Positions 8,660 through 17,059 of a stretch of DNA of 54,179 bases are shown one piece after another. A program made the translations under genes and the position numbers. Origin of the DNA: Propionivibrio sp. (GTDB lineage Bacteria; Pseudomonadota; Gammaproteobacteria; Burkholderiales; Rhodocyclaceae). How positions within the stretch are numbered: the first letter of the stretch is position 1; each line of letters starts with the position of its first letter. The notes under the pieces are model-generated. The model had not been told where the DNA came from, did no database searches, and saw only the letters and a list, made by a program, of their open reading frames with translations. The stretch covers positions 1 through 54,179 of the forward strand of contig JARKPC010000234.1 of the NCBI GenBank assembly GCA_029975435.1, in the 5' to 3' direction.

Positions 8660-9545
8660 CGTGAGCGGGGCTATGGCGCTGAAAGAGACAGCTTCTGACA
8701 GCGAGCGCAATCTGCGGATTGCGCTTGCCGTTTCGTTGCTGCTGCACGGTGTGCTCCTTTCGTTGCATTTCAAGTTCCCGGAAGCATCGCGTGCCTTTCA
8801 GGACAAGGCGCTGGACATCATCCTGGTCAATGCCAAATCGGCCAGGAAGCCGACCGAGGCGCAGGCGCTCGCGCAGGCCAACCTCGATGGCGGCGGCAAC
8901 AGCGAGCAGAACCGCCGGGTCAAGACGCCGTTGCCTCCGTCCGCCCGGCAGCAGAGCGGCAACGATCTCGAGCAGGTCCAGAAGCGGGTGCAGGCGCTCG
9001 AAGCGCAGCAGAGGCGCCTGCTGGACCAGACCAAAAGCAAGCAGGCGCTGCCGTCCAGGAACGACGAGGAACCGCAACCCGCACCCGAGCCGACGCCGAG
9101 CGGCCGCGATCTGATGAGCAGCGCGCTGGAGATGGCGCGCCTGCAGGGCGAGATTGCCAGGAGTACCGACGAGTACAACAAGCGGCCACGCGTGAAGAAT
9201 CTCGGTACACGTGCCGTGGAGTACCGTTTCGCCCAGTACATGGAGGACTGGCGTGTCAAGGTCGAACGCGTCGGTACGCTGAACTACCCGGAAGCGGCGA
9301 AGGGAAAGCTTTACGGAAGCCTGGTGCTGTCGGTCAGGATAAAAAGCGACGGCAGCGTCGAACGGGTCGATATCGATCGGTCCTCAGGACACCGCGTGCT
9401 TGATGACGCAGCCCGCCGCATCGTGCGCATGGCGGAACCTTTTGCCGCTTTTCCTGCCGATATCCGTCGTGATTTCGACATTTTGGAGATCACCCGCACC
9501 TGGAGTTTCACCACTGGCAATCAGCTCGAGACCAAGTCGCGCTGA
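8631..9545 (+). CDS. TonB-family energy transducer-like protein
   Basis: A protein of up to 304 residues with the TonB plan: a short cytoplasmic N-terminus, one membrane segment (IALAVSLLLHGVLLSLHF), a periplasmic linker with a coiled-coil stretch (LEQVQKRVQALEAQQRRLLDQ) and proline-rich part, and a C-terminal TonB domain (about residues 205-300) with YPEAAKGKLYGSLVLSVRI and SSGHRVLDDAARRIV. TonB proteins carry proton-motive energy from ExbBD to outer-membrane receptors; no exbBD is in the window. The start is ambiguous: ATG 8631 (overlapping the exonuclease), GTG 8661 or ATG 8673. Confidence 0.82.
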   Translation: MKKQKERLTDVSGAMALKETASDSERNLRIALAVSLLLHGVLLSLHFKFPEASRAFQDKALDIILVNAKSARKPTEAQALAQANLDGGGNSEQNRRVKTPLPPSARQQSGNDLEQVQKRVQALEAQQRRLLDQTKSKQALPSRNDEEPQPAPEPTPSGRDLMSSALEMARLQGEIARSTDEYNKRPRVKNLGTRAVEYRFAQYMEDWRVKVERVGTLNYPEAAKGKLYGSLVLSVRIKSDGSVERVDIDRSSGHRVLDDAARRIVRMAEPFAAFPADIRRDFDILEITRTWSFTTGNQLETKSR

Positions 9546-9577
9546 ATCTCTTCTTCAATCACAGGTACTTCGAGCAT

Positions 9578-10396
9578 ATGACTGACAAATACTGCGTATT
9601 CGGCAACCCTATCAGCCACAGCAAATCGCCGATCATCCATGCGGCCTTTGCCCGCCAGACCGGGCAGGATATCGAGTACCGGGCGATCCTGGCCCCGACG
9701 GACGGATTCGCCGACGCTGTAGACGCCTTCATCGCCGAGGGCGGCAAGGGCGCCAATGTAACGCTGCCCTTCAAGCAAGAGGCGTTTCAGTTGGCTACCC
9801 GGCTGACGTTGCGCGCCGAGCAGGCCGGTGCGGTGAATACGCTGGTATTCAACGACAACGAGGTGGTTGGCGACAACACCGACGGCGTTGGCCTGTTGCG
9901 CGACATCATGATCAATCTGCGCTACCCGATCAAGGGCAAGCGCGTGCTGCTGCTGGGGGCCGGTGGGGCGTCACGCGGCGTTGTCGGCCCGCTGCTAGGC
10001 GAGCTTCCGGAGTCGTTGACCATTGCCAATCGCACGGTGCCGCGCGCCCGTTCGCTGGCCGAGCATTTCGCGTCGGTCGGTCCGGTGACCGGCTGCGGCT
10101 ACGATGAACTGGCCGGACGGGTTTTCGATATCGTCATCAACGCCACGTCCGCCAGCCTGAGCGGCACGATGCCTCCTCTGCCCGAAGGGATTTTCGCACC
10201 TGGCAGCCTGGCCTACAAGATGATGTACGGCATGGGTGATACGCCGTTCAGCACCTTTGCGCGCGCACAGGGGGTGGGTTTGTTTTCCGAAGGGTTGGGC
10301 ATGCTGCTGGAGCAGGCCGCCGAATCGTTCTTCCTGTGGCGCGGAGTCCGTCCGAATTGCGCGCCGGTCGCGGAGCTGCTCCAGACAAAGGCATGA
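9578..10396 (+). CDS. aroE: Shikimate dehydrogenase
   Basis: A 272-residue NADPH-dependent enzyme reducing 3-dehydroshikimate to shikimate in aromatic amino-acid synthesis. The substrate-binding SHSKSPIIHAAF near residue 13, the catalytic Lys in NVTLPFKQEAF, the Asp in GDNTDGVGLL and the nucleotide-binding GAGGASRG are all present, and the length is the family norm. The stop overlaps the mtgA start (ATGA), so the two are coupled. Confidence 0.96.
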   Translation: MTDKYCVFGNPISHSKSPIIHAAFARQTGQDIEYRAILAPTDGFADAVDAFIAEGGKGANVTLPFKQEAFQLATRLTLRAEQAGAVNTLVFNDNEVVGDNTDGVGLLRDIMINLRYPIKGKRVLLLGAGGASRGVVGPLLGELPESLTIANRTVPRARSLAEHFASVGPVTGCGYDELAGRVFDIVINATSASLSGTMPPLPEGIFAPGSLAYKMMYGMGDTPFSTFARAQGVGLFSEGLGMLLEQAAESFFLWRGVRPNCAPVAELLQTKA

Positions 10397-11112
10397 GCGG
10401 TTCGCCGAAAGGAGCCGCCTCGGTTGTCGTAAGCTGGATCAGGAGGCTGCTGCTCGGCCTCGTCGGGCTGGTGCTGTTGTATCAGCTCTGGTTGTTCGGC
10501 TGGGTTGTCCTGTGGAAATGGGTTAACCCGGACATGACGCGCTTCATGGAAATCCGGCTGGCCGAATTGCAGGCCAAGGATCCACGCGCACAGTTGAAGA
10601 AACAGTGGGTTGATTACGGCAGGATTTCCGTTTATCTGAAACGCGCCTTGATCGTCGCCGAGGACGATCTATTTACGCAGCATGACGGGTTCGACTGGGA
10701 CGGCATCCAGAAAGCGATGGAGAAGAACCAGAGGCGCGGGAAAATCGTCGCCGGCGGCTCGACCATCTCGCAGCAACTGGCCAAGAACCTCTTTCTGTCG
10801 CCCGCCAAGACTCCCTGGCGCAAGGCCGAGGAGGCAGTGGTGACCCTGATGATCGAGGCCGTGTGGAGCAAGCAACGCATCTTCGAGGTGTATCTCAACG
10901 TGATCGAATGGGGTAACGGCGTGTTCGGAGCCGAGGCGGCGTCGCGCCACTATTTCGGCATCGGCGCCGGCCAGCTTTCGCCCGAGCAGGCCGCCCGGCT
11001 GGCCGGGATGGTGCCCAGCCCGCGCTTCTACGATCGCAACCGGGGTGCGCCCGGTCTGGCCAGCAAGGCCGCGCTCATTCTCACGCGCATGCCATCAGCA
11101 CGGATCCCCTGA
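10393..11112 (+). CDS. mtgA: Monofunctional peptidoglycan glycosyltransferase
   Basis: A 239-residue inner-membrane enzyme of family GT51 that polymerises lipid II into glycan strands. One N-terminal membrane anchor (LLLGLVGLVLLYQLWLFGW) is followed by the catalytic domain: the first catalytic Glu in AEDDLFTQHDGFDWDG, then GGSTISQQLAKNLFLSP, then EVYLNVIEWGNGVFG. There is no transpeptidase domain. The ATG at 10393 overlaps the aroE stop. The context with uppP upstream groups two cell-wall genes in this cluster. Confidence 0.95.
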   Translation: MSGSPKGAASVVVSWIRRLLLGLVGLVLLYQLWLFGWVVLWKWVNPDMTRFMEIRLAELQAKDPRAQLKKQWVDYGRISVYLKRALIVAEDDLFTQHDGFDWDGIQKAMEKNQRRGKIVAGGSTISQQLAKNLFLSPAKTPWRKAEEAVVTLMIEAVWSKQRIFEVYLNVIEWGNGVFGAEAASRHYFGIGAGQLSPEQAARLAGMVPSPRFYDRNRGAPGLASKAALILTRMPSARIP

Positions 11113-11213
11113 GGACTGCTTGGGCGTTACACCGGCGTGCTAGAATCCCAGCCGGTTTTGACGCATTGCGCGTCCTGTCGATCCGAATACCCAATCCAGG
11201 GGAGACAATCCCG

Positions 11214-12512
11214 ATGAGCGAAGAAAAAAACAACCCGGATTTCATGGGGAATGTGCGTGACCTGCTGGCCAGGCATAAGGAGGAGGAACTCGCGCCGCGT
11301 CAGGAAACGCCACGTCATGAGTCAGCCGATGAGGTGGAACTGGAGCATCTGGCCGAATTGCGGACCCTGCTCGAGCGCATTCCTCTCGCCGAGATTGCCC
11401 ACATCATCGAGGGCCTTGATCCCGAAGAGCGACTGGTCGTTTGGCACGAGGTGCGCGAGGAACGCGGCGAGGCGATCCTCGAAATCCTCTCCGATGAAAT
11501 CCGCGAAGACCTGATTTGCGACAGTCACCTGCGCAATGAGAAAACCTCGGTGACGGCCTTCGAGCTGCGCAACGGCCGCCTGAGCCAGATCAGCGTCACG
11601 ACGCCCTACGACCTGAAGTGCCTGAAGCCGATCTGGGTCGACCTGGTGGCGCCGACGCCGGAGATCCGCGCCTGGGTCGGGCGCTTCTACGATGTCCAGT
11701 TGCCGAATCCGAGCAGCCTGACCGACCTGGAGGCCAGCGCCCGTTTCTACGTCGAGGACAACGGTGAAGTGCACCTGCACTCGGACTTCCTGCTCGATAC
11801 CAAGGAAGAGTCGCGCAACGTGGCGGTAGCCCTGATTCTTCATCGCGACGTGCTGTTTTCAGTGCGTACCGAGGAACTGCCGATTTTCCGCCTGCAACGT
11901 TTGCGTGCGCGTACCCAGCCGGGCTACGTGACGGACGGCAAGGACGTGCTGCTCGACCTGTACGCCGCCGATGCCGAGTATTCGGCCGATGCGCTGGAAG
12001 ACGTCTATGCGGCGCTGGAAGAGGTCAGCAAGCATGTGCTGGGCACCGAGGTGACGGACACGGAAGCGGCCAAGATTCTGGCCGACATCGCGCGCGAAGA
12101 AGACTTGAACGGGCGCATCCGGCGCAACGTCCATGACACGCGCCGTGCGGTGTCCTTCCTGGTTCGCGGCAAGTCCCTGTCGCCCAGCCAGGTGGACGAT
12201 GCGCGGCAGATTTTGCGCGATATCGAATCATTGGACGGGCATACGTCCTTCCTGTTCGGAAAGATCAACTTCCTGATGGATGCCACGGTCGGCTTCGTCA
12301 ACATCAACCAGAACAAGATCATCAAGATCTTCTCGGTGGCCTCGGTGGCCATGCTGCCGCCGACGCTGATCGCCAGCATCTACGGCATGAACTTCCAGGA
12401 GTGGTTCCCGGAAATCCATTGGGAGTACGGCTATCCGTTTTCCCTGGCGCTGATGGCGGTGTCGGTGGCGGTGCCGTTCTGGTTTTTCTACAGGAAGGGC
12501 TGGCTGCGTTGA
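11214..12512 (+). CDS. corA: CorA-type Mg2+/Co2+ channel with MgtE-N-like N-terminus
   Basis: A 432-residue inner-membrane divalent-cation channel. The C-terminal two-helix pore carries the CorA signature GMN (IYGMNFQEWFPE) followed by a last helix (FSLALMAVSVAVPFWFFY) and a basic tail. Residues of about 35-105 (LRTLLERIPLAEIAHIIEGL, then DPEERLVVWHEVREERGEAI) read like the helical N domain of MgtE, which senses cytoplasmic Mg2+, joined to a CorA body. Typical CorA is about 315 residues, so the extra N-terminus is real. The ATG at 11214 follows GGGGAGA. A TAGAAT box at 11141-11146 may be part of its promoter. Confidence 0.88.
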   Translation: MSEEKNNPDFMGNVRDLLARHKEEELAPRQETPRHESADEVELEHLAELRTLLERIPLAEIAHIIEGLDPEERLVVWHEVREERGEAILEILSDEIREDLICDSHLRNEKTSVTAFELRNGRLSQISVTTPYDLKCLKPIWVDLVAPTPEIRAWVGRFYDVQLPNPSSLTDLEASARFYVEDNGEVHLHSDFLLDTKEESRNVAVALILHRDVLFSVRTEELPIFRLQRLRARTQPGYVTDGKDVLLDLYAADAEYSADALEDVYAALEEVSKHVLGTEVTDTEAAKILADIAREEDLNGRIRRNVHDTRRAVSFLVRGKSLSPSQVDDARQILRDIESLDGHTSFLFGKINFLMDATVGFVNINQNKIIKIFSVASVAMLPPTLIASIYGMNFQEWFPEIHWEYGYPFSLALMAVSVAVPFWFFYRKGWLR

Positions 12513-12534
12513 CGGCACGCCAGCCCGGCAGTGC

Positions 12535-13815
12535 TCACCAATTCTTGAAGATGCTTTCGGCCGCGTCGATGGTCTCGGCGATATCGGCATCGCTATGCGC
12601 AGCCGATACGAATCCTGCTTCGTAGGCCGAGGGTGCGAAGTAGTGCCCGGCGTCCAGCATGGCGTGGAAGAAGCGGTTGAATGCCTCCTTGTCGCACTGC
12701 ATGATTTCCTTGAAGTTGCGTGGCCAATGCGCCCGGAAATAAAGACCGAACATGCCGCCGACCGGTTGCGCGGAGAACGCCACGCCATTGTTGACGGCTG
12801 TGGCGTTGAGTCCTTCGCACAGCGCATCGGTCTTTCGCTCCAGATCGACGAAGAAGCCGGGTTTCTGGATCAGCTTGAGCGTGGCCAGTCCGGCGGCGAC
12901 GGCGACCGGGTTGCCGGACAGTGTCCCGGCTTGATACACCGGCCCGAGCGGTGCGATCTGCTCCATGATTTCGCGCTTGCCGCCGAAGGCCGCAAGCGGC
13001 ATGCCGCCGCCGATCACCTTGCCGAGCGTAGTCAGGTCGGGCGTGATGCTGTACAGCCCTTGCGCGCAGGCGGGCCCCACGCGGAAGCCGGTCATTACTT
13101 CGTCGAAGATCAGCACGCTGCCGTGTTGCGTGCATAGGGTGCGCAGACTTTGCAGGAATTCCGGACGCGGCGCGACCAGGTTCATGTTGCCGGCGACGGG
13201 TTCGACGATGACTGCCGCAATGCGCTCACCGAACTGTGCAAAGGCCCGCTCGACCTGCATATCGTCGTTGTAGTCCAGTACGAGCGTGTGCTGGGCGAGG
13301 TCCGCCGGAACACCCCCGGAATTGGGGTTGCCGAAAGTCAGCAGGCCTGACCCGGCCTTCACCAGCAGACTGTCGCTGTGTCCGTGATAACACCCCTCGA
13401 ACTTGATCAGCACGTCACGCCCCGTGTAACCGCGGGCCAGGCGAATTGCGCTCATCGTAGCTTCGGTGCCCGAATTGACGAGGCGAACCATATCCATCGA
13501 AGGCAGCAACTTGCATAGCAAGTCTGCCATTTCGACCTCCAATTCCGTTGGCGCACCGAAGGACAGTCCGTTAGCTGCGGCTTCCTGCACCGCGGCGATC
13601 ACCTCCGGATGCGCGTGGCCGAGGATCAGGGGACCCCATGAGCCAACGTAATCGAGATACGACTTGCCGTTGACATCCGTGACTCGAGAGCCGCTGCCGC
13701 TGGCAAAAAAGCAGGGCGTGCCGCCGACTGAGCGGAAGGCGCGGACCGGCGAATTTACGCCGCCGGGGATGTGTCGCTGGGCGCGTTCGAACAGTTGCTG
13801 GTTGCGATCGGTCAT
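12535..13815 (-). CDS. hemL: Glutamate-1-semialdehyde 2,1-aminomutase
   Basis: A 426-residue PLP enzyme converting glutamate-1-semialdehyde to 5-aminolevulinate, the C5 route to haem, sirohaem and cobalamin. The start [12 protein letters not shown], the aspartate region (FDEVMTGFR) and the PLP-binding Lys in [17 protein letters not shown] are conserved, and the length is standard. Its ATG overlaps the thiE stop by 4 bases, making it the last gene of thiD-thiE-hemL. Because ALA feeds tetrapyrrole and B12 synthesis, it is loosely related in theme to the B12-sensing locus near 41 kb. Confidence 0.96.
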   Translation of the reverse strand: MTDRNQQLFERAQRHIPGGVNSPVRAFRSVGGTPCFFASGSGSRVTDVNGKSYLDYVGSWGPLILGHAHPEVIAAVQEAAANGLSFGAPTELEVEMADLLCKLLPSMDMVRLVNSGTEATMSAIRLARGYTGRDVLIKFEGCYHGHSDSLLVKAGSGLLTFGNPNSGGVPADLAQHTLVLDYNDDMQVERAFAQFGERIAAVIVEPVAGNMNLVAPRPEFLQSLRTLCTQHGSVLIFDEVMTGFRVGPACAQGLYSITPDLTTLGKVIGGGMPLAAFGGKREIMEQIAPLGPVYQAGTLSGNPVAVAAGLATLKLIQKPGFFVDLERKTDALCEGLNATAVNNGVAFSAQPVGGMFGLYFRAHWPRNFKEIMQCDKEAFNRFFHAMLDAGHYFAPSAYEAGFVSAAHSDADIAETIDAAESIFKNW

Positions 13816-14447
13816 GTGGGTTCTCCTTCAAATAGGGGCCTGTAGGCGCGGGCACGGGTTTCGACATCCGGCGCCTCGAAAAGGTCGGTGATGACGGCGA
13901 GCATGTCGGCTCCGGCACGGACCACCTGTGCTGCGTTGTCCAGAGTGATGCCACCGATGGCACAGGCGGGAAGCCGCAGTTCGCGGCGGCAACGGCCGAA
14001 CAGCGCCAAGTCGGCGCGGGGGGCGTGCGGTTTGGTCGGCGACGCGAAGACGGCGCCGAAGGCCACGTAGTCCGCCCCGGCGGCCGCCGCCGCGCGGGCG
14101 CGGCCGAAATCGGCATAGCACGAAGCGCCCAAGAGCTTGCCCGGTCCCAGTTGGCGTCGCGCGGCCGCCAGATCACCATCGTCGCCGCCAAGATGGACGC
14201 CGTCGGCATCCACCGATAGCGCCAGCGCCACGTCGTCATTGATGATCAACGTCGCCCCGAATGCGCGGCACAGCGCGCGCAGCTCGCGAGCTACGTCGGC
14301 TTGCCGCGAAGCCGGACTCGTCTTGTCGCGATATTGAAGAATCCCGGCCCCTCCCCTGAGCGCTGCTTCCACGCGGGCGATCAGATGGGCATTGCCGAGG
14401 CCGTCCGGAGTGATGGCATAAAGCCCGTGCAGGACCGAATGTCTCAT
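13812..14447 (-). CDS. thiE: Thiamine-phosphate synthase
   Basis: A 211-residue TIM-barrel enzyme coupling HMP diphosphate with thiazole phosphate to make thiamine phosphate. Family motifs in order: [17 protein letters not shown] (diphosphate-binding region), [43 protein letters not shown] and [10 protein letters not shown]. It overlaps thiD upstream and hemL downstream by 4 bases each, so the three are one transcriptional unit. Confidence 0.94.
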   Translation of the reverse strand: MRHSVLHGLYAITPDGLGNAHLIARVEAALRGGAGILQYRDKTSPASRQADVARELRALCRAFGATLIINDDVALALSVDADGVHLGGDDGDLAAARRQLGPGKLLGASCYADFGRARAAAAAGADYVAFGAVFASPTKPHAPRADLALFGRCRRELRLPACAIGGITLDNAAQVVRAGADMLAVITDLFEAPDVETRARAYRPLFEGEPT

Positions 14448-15298
14448 GATGTTTCTCCGTCACGGTCTTCCTCTTGGCGAGCCCAGAAGAAGCGGTTGGG
14501 GATGAACTGCCCCATGCCGGGACGAAACGCGCTGGCCAGAGTCTGCCAAGTGTATTCCTGGGCCTGGCGGACCGCTTCATCGACGGACAATCCATGCGCC
14601 AGGCAGGCGGCAACCGAGGATGCCAGGGTGCATCCGGATCCATGATAACTGCCGGGCAGTCGCTCCCACGTGTCGCGGCGCAGGCGGCCATTCATGTGAT
14701 AGAGGTCGTTGACCACCTTGGGCGTATTCTCGTGCGTGCCTGTGAGCAGGACGTACTCGCAGCCATAGTCGAGCAGGCGGCGCGCGCATTCATCAAGTGC
14801 CGGAGCGTCGGCAGTTTCGTCCTCGTCTTCTTCCTGGCAGAGTCGTCGCGCTTCCAGCGAATTGGGGGTGAGAACGGTCGTTTGCGGCAGCAGCAGCTCG
14901 CGCATGGCCGAAATCATGTCCTCGTCGCACAGTTCGTCTCCTCGGCCGGAAGCCAGCACCGGATCGAGCACCAAGGGGATGTCGGGATAATCCGCCAGGA
15001 TTTCGGCCACCACAGTTATGTTCTCGACGCTGCCGAGCAGTCCGATCTTGATGGCATTGACCGGCATGTCTTCGAGGATCGTGCGTGCTTGGTCCTCAAC
15101 CCAGTCGGCGTCAATGCTCATGATGCTTTCGATGCCGGCGCTATCCTGCACGGTCAATGCCGTGATCACTGAAAGGGGGTGGCATCCGAATGACGATATG
15201 GCCATCAGGTCGGCCTGAATACCTGCTCCTCCGGAAGGATCGCTGGCGGCAACCGTCAAAACGATGGGGGGCGACGGCGTGGTCGGATTTGGTTGCAT
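14444..15298 (-). CDS. thiD: Hydroxymethylpyrimidine/phosphomethylpyrimidine kinase
   Basis: A 284-residue ribokinase-fold kinase that phosphorylates HMP twice to give HMP diphosphate for Thi[17 protein letters not shown] near the N-terminus and the anion hole [17 protein letters not shown] near residue 220 are the diagnostic motifs. It is the first gene of thiD-thiE-hemL. I looked for a TPP riboswitch in the 365 bases upstream and saw neither the CTGAGA nor the second conserved block, so its control is not evident. Confidence 0.94.
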   Translation of the reverse strand: MQPNPTTPSPPIVLTVAASDPSGGAGIQADLMAISSFGCHPLSVITALTVQDSAGIESIMSIDADWVEDQARTILEDMPVNAIKIGLLGSVENITVVAEILADYPDIPLVLDPVLASGRGDELCDEDMISAMRELLLPQTTVLTPNSLEARRLCQEEDEDETADAPALDECARRLLDYGCEYVLLTGTHENTPKVVNDLYHMNGRLRRDTWERLPGSYHGSGCTLASSVAACLAHGLSVDEAVRQAQEYTWQTLASAFRPGMGQFIPNRFFWARQEEDRDGETS

Positions 15299-15352
15299 GC
15301 GGATTAATCGATGTTCATAATGAAACGCTTGGTGTTCAGTCCTGGCATTGGC

Positions 15353-15385
15353 TAGAATCGGGCGCTGGCGGTTTGCCCGATTCTA
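15353..15385. repeat. 11-bp perfect inverted repeat between thiD and pilG
   Basis: TAGAATCGGGC at 15353-15363 is followed after 11 bases by its exact reverse complement at 15375-15385. On the plus strand the left arm begins with TAGAAT, 18 bases after TTGGTG (15329-15334), so it could be a promoter whose -10 is inside the palindrome. There is no T-tract, arguing against a terminator. An operator or a promoter-embedded hairpin is possible. The rest of the 365-base gap (15299-15663) holds no gene that I can support. Confidence 0.55.
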
Positions 15386-15558
15386 ACTGAAATAGCCCGG
15401 CGCCCGACTGACGGGGCGTGGGTCTTGGTAAAGCAGGTCTGGGGAGGCGAAATCGTCGTGCTTGCGTTTACTTTGGTTTTTGGTGGCCGGTCGATTGGAG
15501 AAATTGCCTATGCCGGTGTTGAATTCGATGCGACGCTTTCAAATGTCGGCAGAAGTGG

Positions 15559-15585
15559 TTGAAATATATAAGTTTGATGTATAGT
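15559..15585 (+). promoter_or_regulatory. Candidate promoter for the pil-chp operon
   Basis: TTGAAA at 15559-15564 and TATAGT at 15580-15585 with a 15-base spacer, in the only AT-rich stretch of the gap, 80-100 bases upstream of pilG. The short spacer makes it suboptimal. Confidence 0.4.
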
Positions 15586-15663
15586 GCGTGATCAAAAATT
15601 GAAACGGTGCGTGGTCAGAGGGTGTGCGGGGCGACCAGCCCAAGAGTTCTCTGGAGGTAGCGA

Positions 15664-16059
15664 TTGGCCAATGTTGCAAACCTGAGTGGCATCAAGGTGA
15701 TGATCATCGATGACAGCAACACGATCCGGCGTAGTGCGGAGATCTTTCTTGTGCAGGTAGGTTGCCAGGTGGTGTTGGCGGAAGACGGGTTCGATGCTTT
15801 GGCCAAGATTGCCGATCATCAGCCTGACGTCATCTTTTGCGACATCATGATGCCGCGACTCGACGGCTATCAGACCTGTGCTTTGATCAAGAAGAACCAG
15901 CGCTTCCGTAATACTCCGCTGATCATGCTCTCCTCGAAGGATGGTCTGTTCGATCGGGCACGCGGGCGCATGGTGGGTTCCGACCAGTACCTGACCAAAC
16001 CCTTTACGAAAGACAGCCTGCTGCAGGCCGTCGCGATGTTCGCTCCACCGCGGAGCTGA
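15664..16059 (+). CDS. pilG: Twitching-motility response regulator PilG
   Basis: A 131-residue stand-alone receiver (CheY-like) of the Pil-Chp system. It has MIIDDSN (acidic pair), the phospho-acceptor Asp in VIFCDIMMPRLDG, the Ser/Thr in IMLSSKDG and the Lys in YLTKPF. In Pseudomonas, PilG promotes type IV pilus extension through the PilB motor and feeds adenylate cyclase control. The start is a TTG at 15664, supported by GGAGG at 15653-15657. It heads the operon pilG-pilH-pilI-pilJ-chpA. Confidence 0.92.
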   Translation: MANVANLSGIKVMIIDDSNTIRRSAEIFLVQVGCQVVLAEDGFDALAKIADHQPDVIFCDIMMPRLDGYQTCALIKKNQRFRNTPLIMLSSKDGLFDRARGRMVGSDQYLTKPFTKDSLLQAVAMFAPPRS

Positions 16060-16113
16060 TTGTCTTCATTATTCTGTCCAGTAAATTTTTGCAGTAATTT
16101 GGGAGTAAGTATC

Positions 16114-16476
16114 ATGCCGGTAAAAACAGTCCTCGTCGTCGATGATTCCCCAACAGAGCGTCATGTTCTGGTCGAGCTTCTGACCCGGAACGGCTATCAG
16201 GTCATTACCGCCGAGAATGGAGAAGAGGGCGTCGAGAAAGCGAAAAAGGAACTGCCGGACCTGATCCTCATGGATGTCGTGATGCCTGGTCTCAATGGAT
16301 ACCAAGCGACCCGGACGCTGACCCGCGATGAAGCAACCAAGCATATTCCGATTATCGTCTGCACTTCCAAGGGGCAGGAAACCGACCGGATATGGGGATT
16401 GCGCCAAGGGGCACTGGACTACATCGTGAAACCCGTCAATGGCGAAGACCTTCTGTCCAAGATCGCTGCTCTCTGA
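16114..16476 (+). CDS. pilH: Twitching-motility response regulator PilH
   Basis: A 120-residue stand-alone receiver, second of the Pil-Chp pair. VLVVDDSPTERHVL gives the acidic pocket, LILMDVVMPGLNG the phospho-acceptor Asp, IIVCTSKGQETDR and YIVKPV the remaining active-site residues. PilH is usually seen as the phosphate sink or retraction branch opposing PilG. The ATG at 16114 follows GGGAG at 16101-16105; the longer frame back to 16060 has no such site. Confidence 0.92.
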   Translation: MPVKTVLVVDDSPTERHVLVELLTRNGYQVITAENGEEGVEKAKKELPDLILMDVVMPGLNGYQATRTLTRDEATKHIPIIVCTSKGQETDRIWGLRQGALDYIVKPVNGEDLLSKIAAL

Positions 16477-16489
16477 TCCAGCTTAGATC

Positions 16490-16999
16490 ATGGCCAGGAA
16501 AAGCAGCCTTCGCGAGTTCCAGGCGCATCTCGCGGCGCGTCTTGCAGGCGTCAGGGACCAGCGAGCGGCGGGATTCCTGGGGGTCCAGTCAGGTGCGGAC
16601 TTGTGGCTTCTCAGTCTGTCGGATTCCGGGGAAATCATCCCCCTGCCTCCGTTGACGGGCGTGCCCCTGACCAAGTCTTGGTTCGTCGGTATTGCGAACA
16701 TACGCGGCAATCTATATTCGGTGGCTGATTTTTCGGCCTTCCAGGGCAAAGAGGCGACGCCGCAGAACGCCAGTTCCCGGTTGCTGTTGATCGGAACACG
16801 ATACGGGAATAACGCGGCGCTCCTGATGACGCGGATGCTGGGCTTGCGCAACATGGACGATCTGACGCCTGCAGCGTCGGATCCGGATGCTCCGCGCTGG
16901 GCGAGCGATGCATACACGGACAAGGAAGGACGGCGCTGGAAAATGCTGAATGTCAGGGAATTACTGGCGGACGAGGCATTCATGGATATTGGCGTTTAA
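16490..16999 (+). CDS. pilI: CheW-like adaptor PilI
   Basis: A 169-residue CheW-domain protein that couples the receptor PilJ to the kinase ChpA. The CheW pattern is visible: PLTGVPLTKSWFVGIANIRGNLYSVADFSAF corresponds to the receptor/kinase-binding strand (given here across residues of about 45-75), and RLLLIGTRYGNNAALLMTRMLGL follows. It lies between pilH and pilJ with short gaps. No enzymatic activity is expected. Confidence 0.9.
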   Translation: MARKSSLREFQAHLAARLAGVRDQRAAGFLGVQSGADLWLLSLSDSGEIIPLPPLTGVPLTKSWFVGIANIRGNLYSVADFSAFQGKEATPQNASSRLLLIGTRYGNNAALLMTRMLGLRNMDDLTPAASDPDAPRWASDAYTDKEGRRWKMLNVRELLADEAFMDIGV

Positions 17000-17059
17000 C
17001 CATTTTTTAACCGAGATCGAAAAAACGTTTCTACGAGACGGCAAAACCGGAGAGGCAAT

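Noticed and set aside
7169-8773. 534-codon minus-strand open frame
   Set aside because: Antisense to the intact RNB exonuclease, low-complexity His/Gln/Arg-rich composition, no family motif.
15299-15663. TPP riboswitch upstream of thiD
   Set aside because: Neither the CTGAGA block nor the second conserved thi-box block is present on the minus strand.
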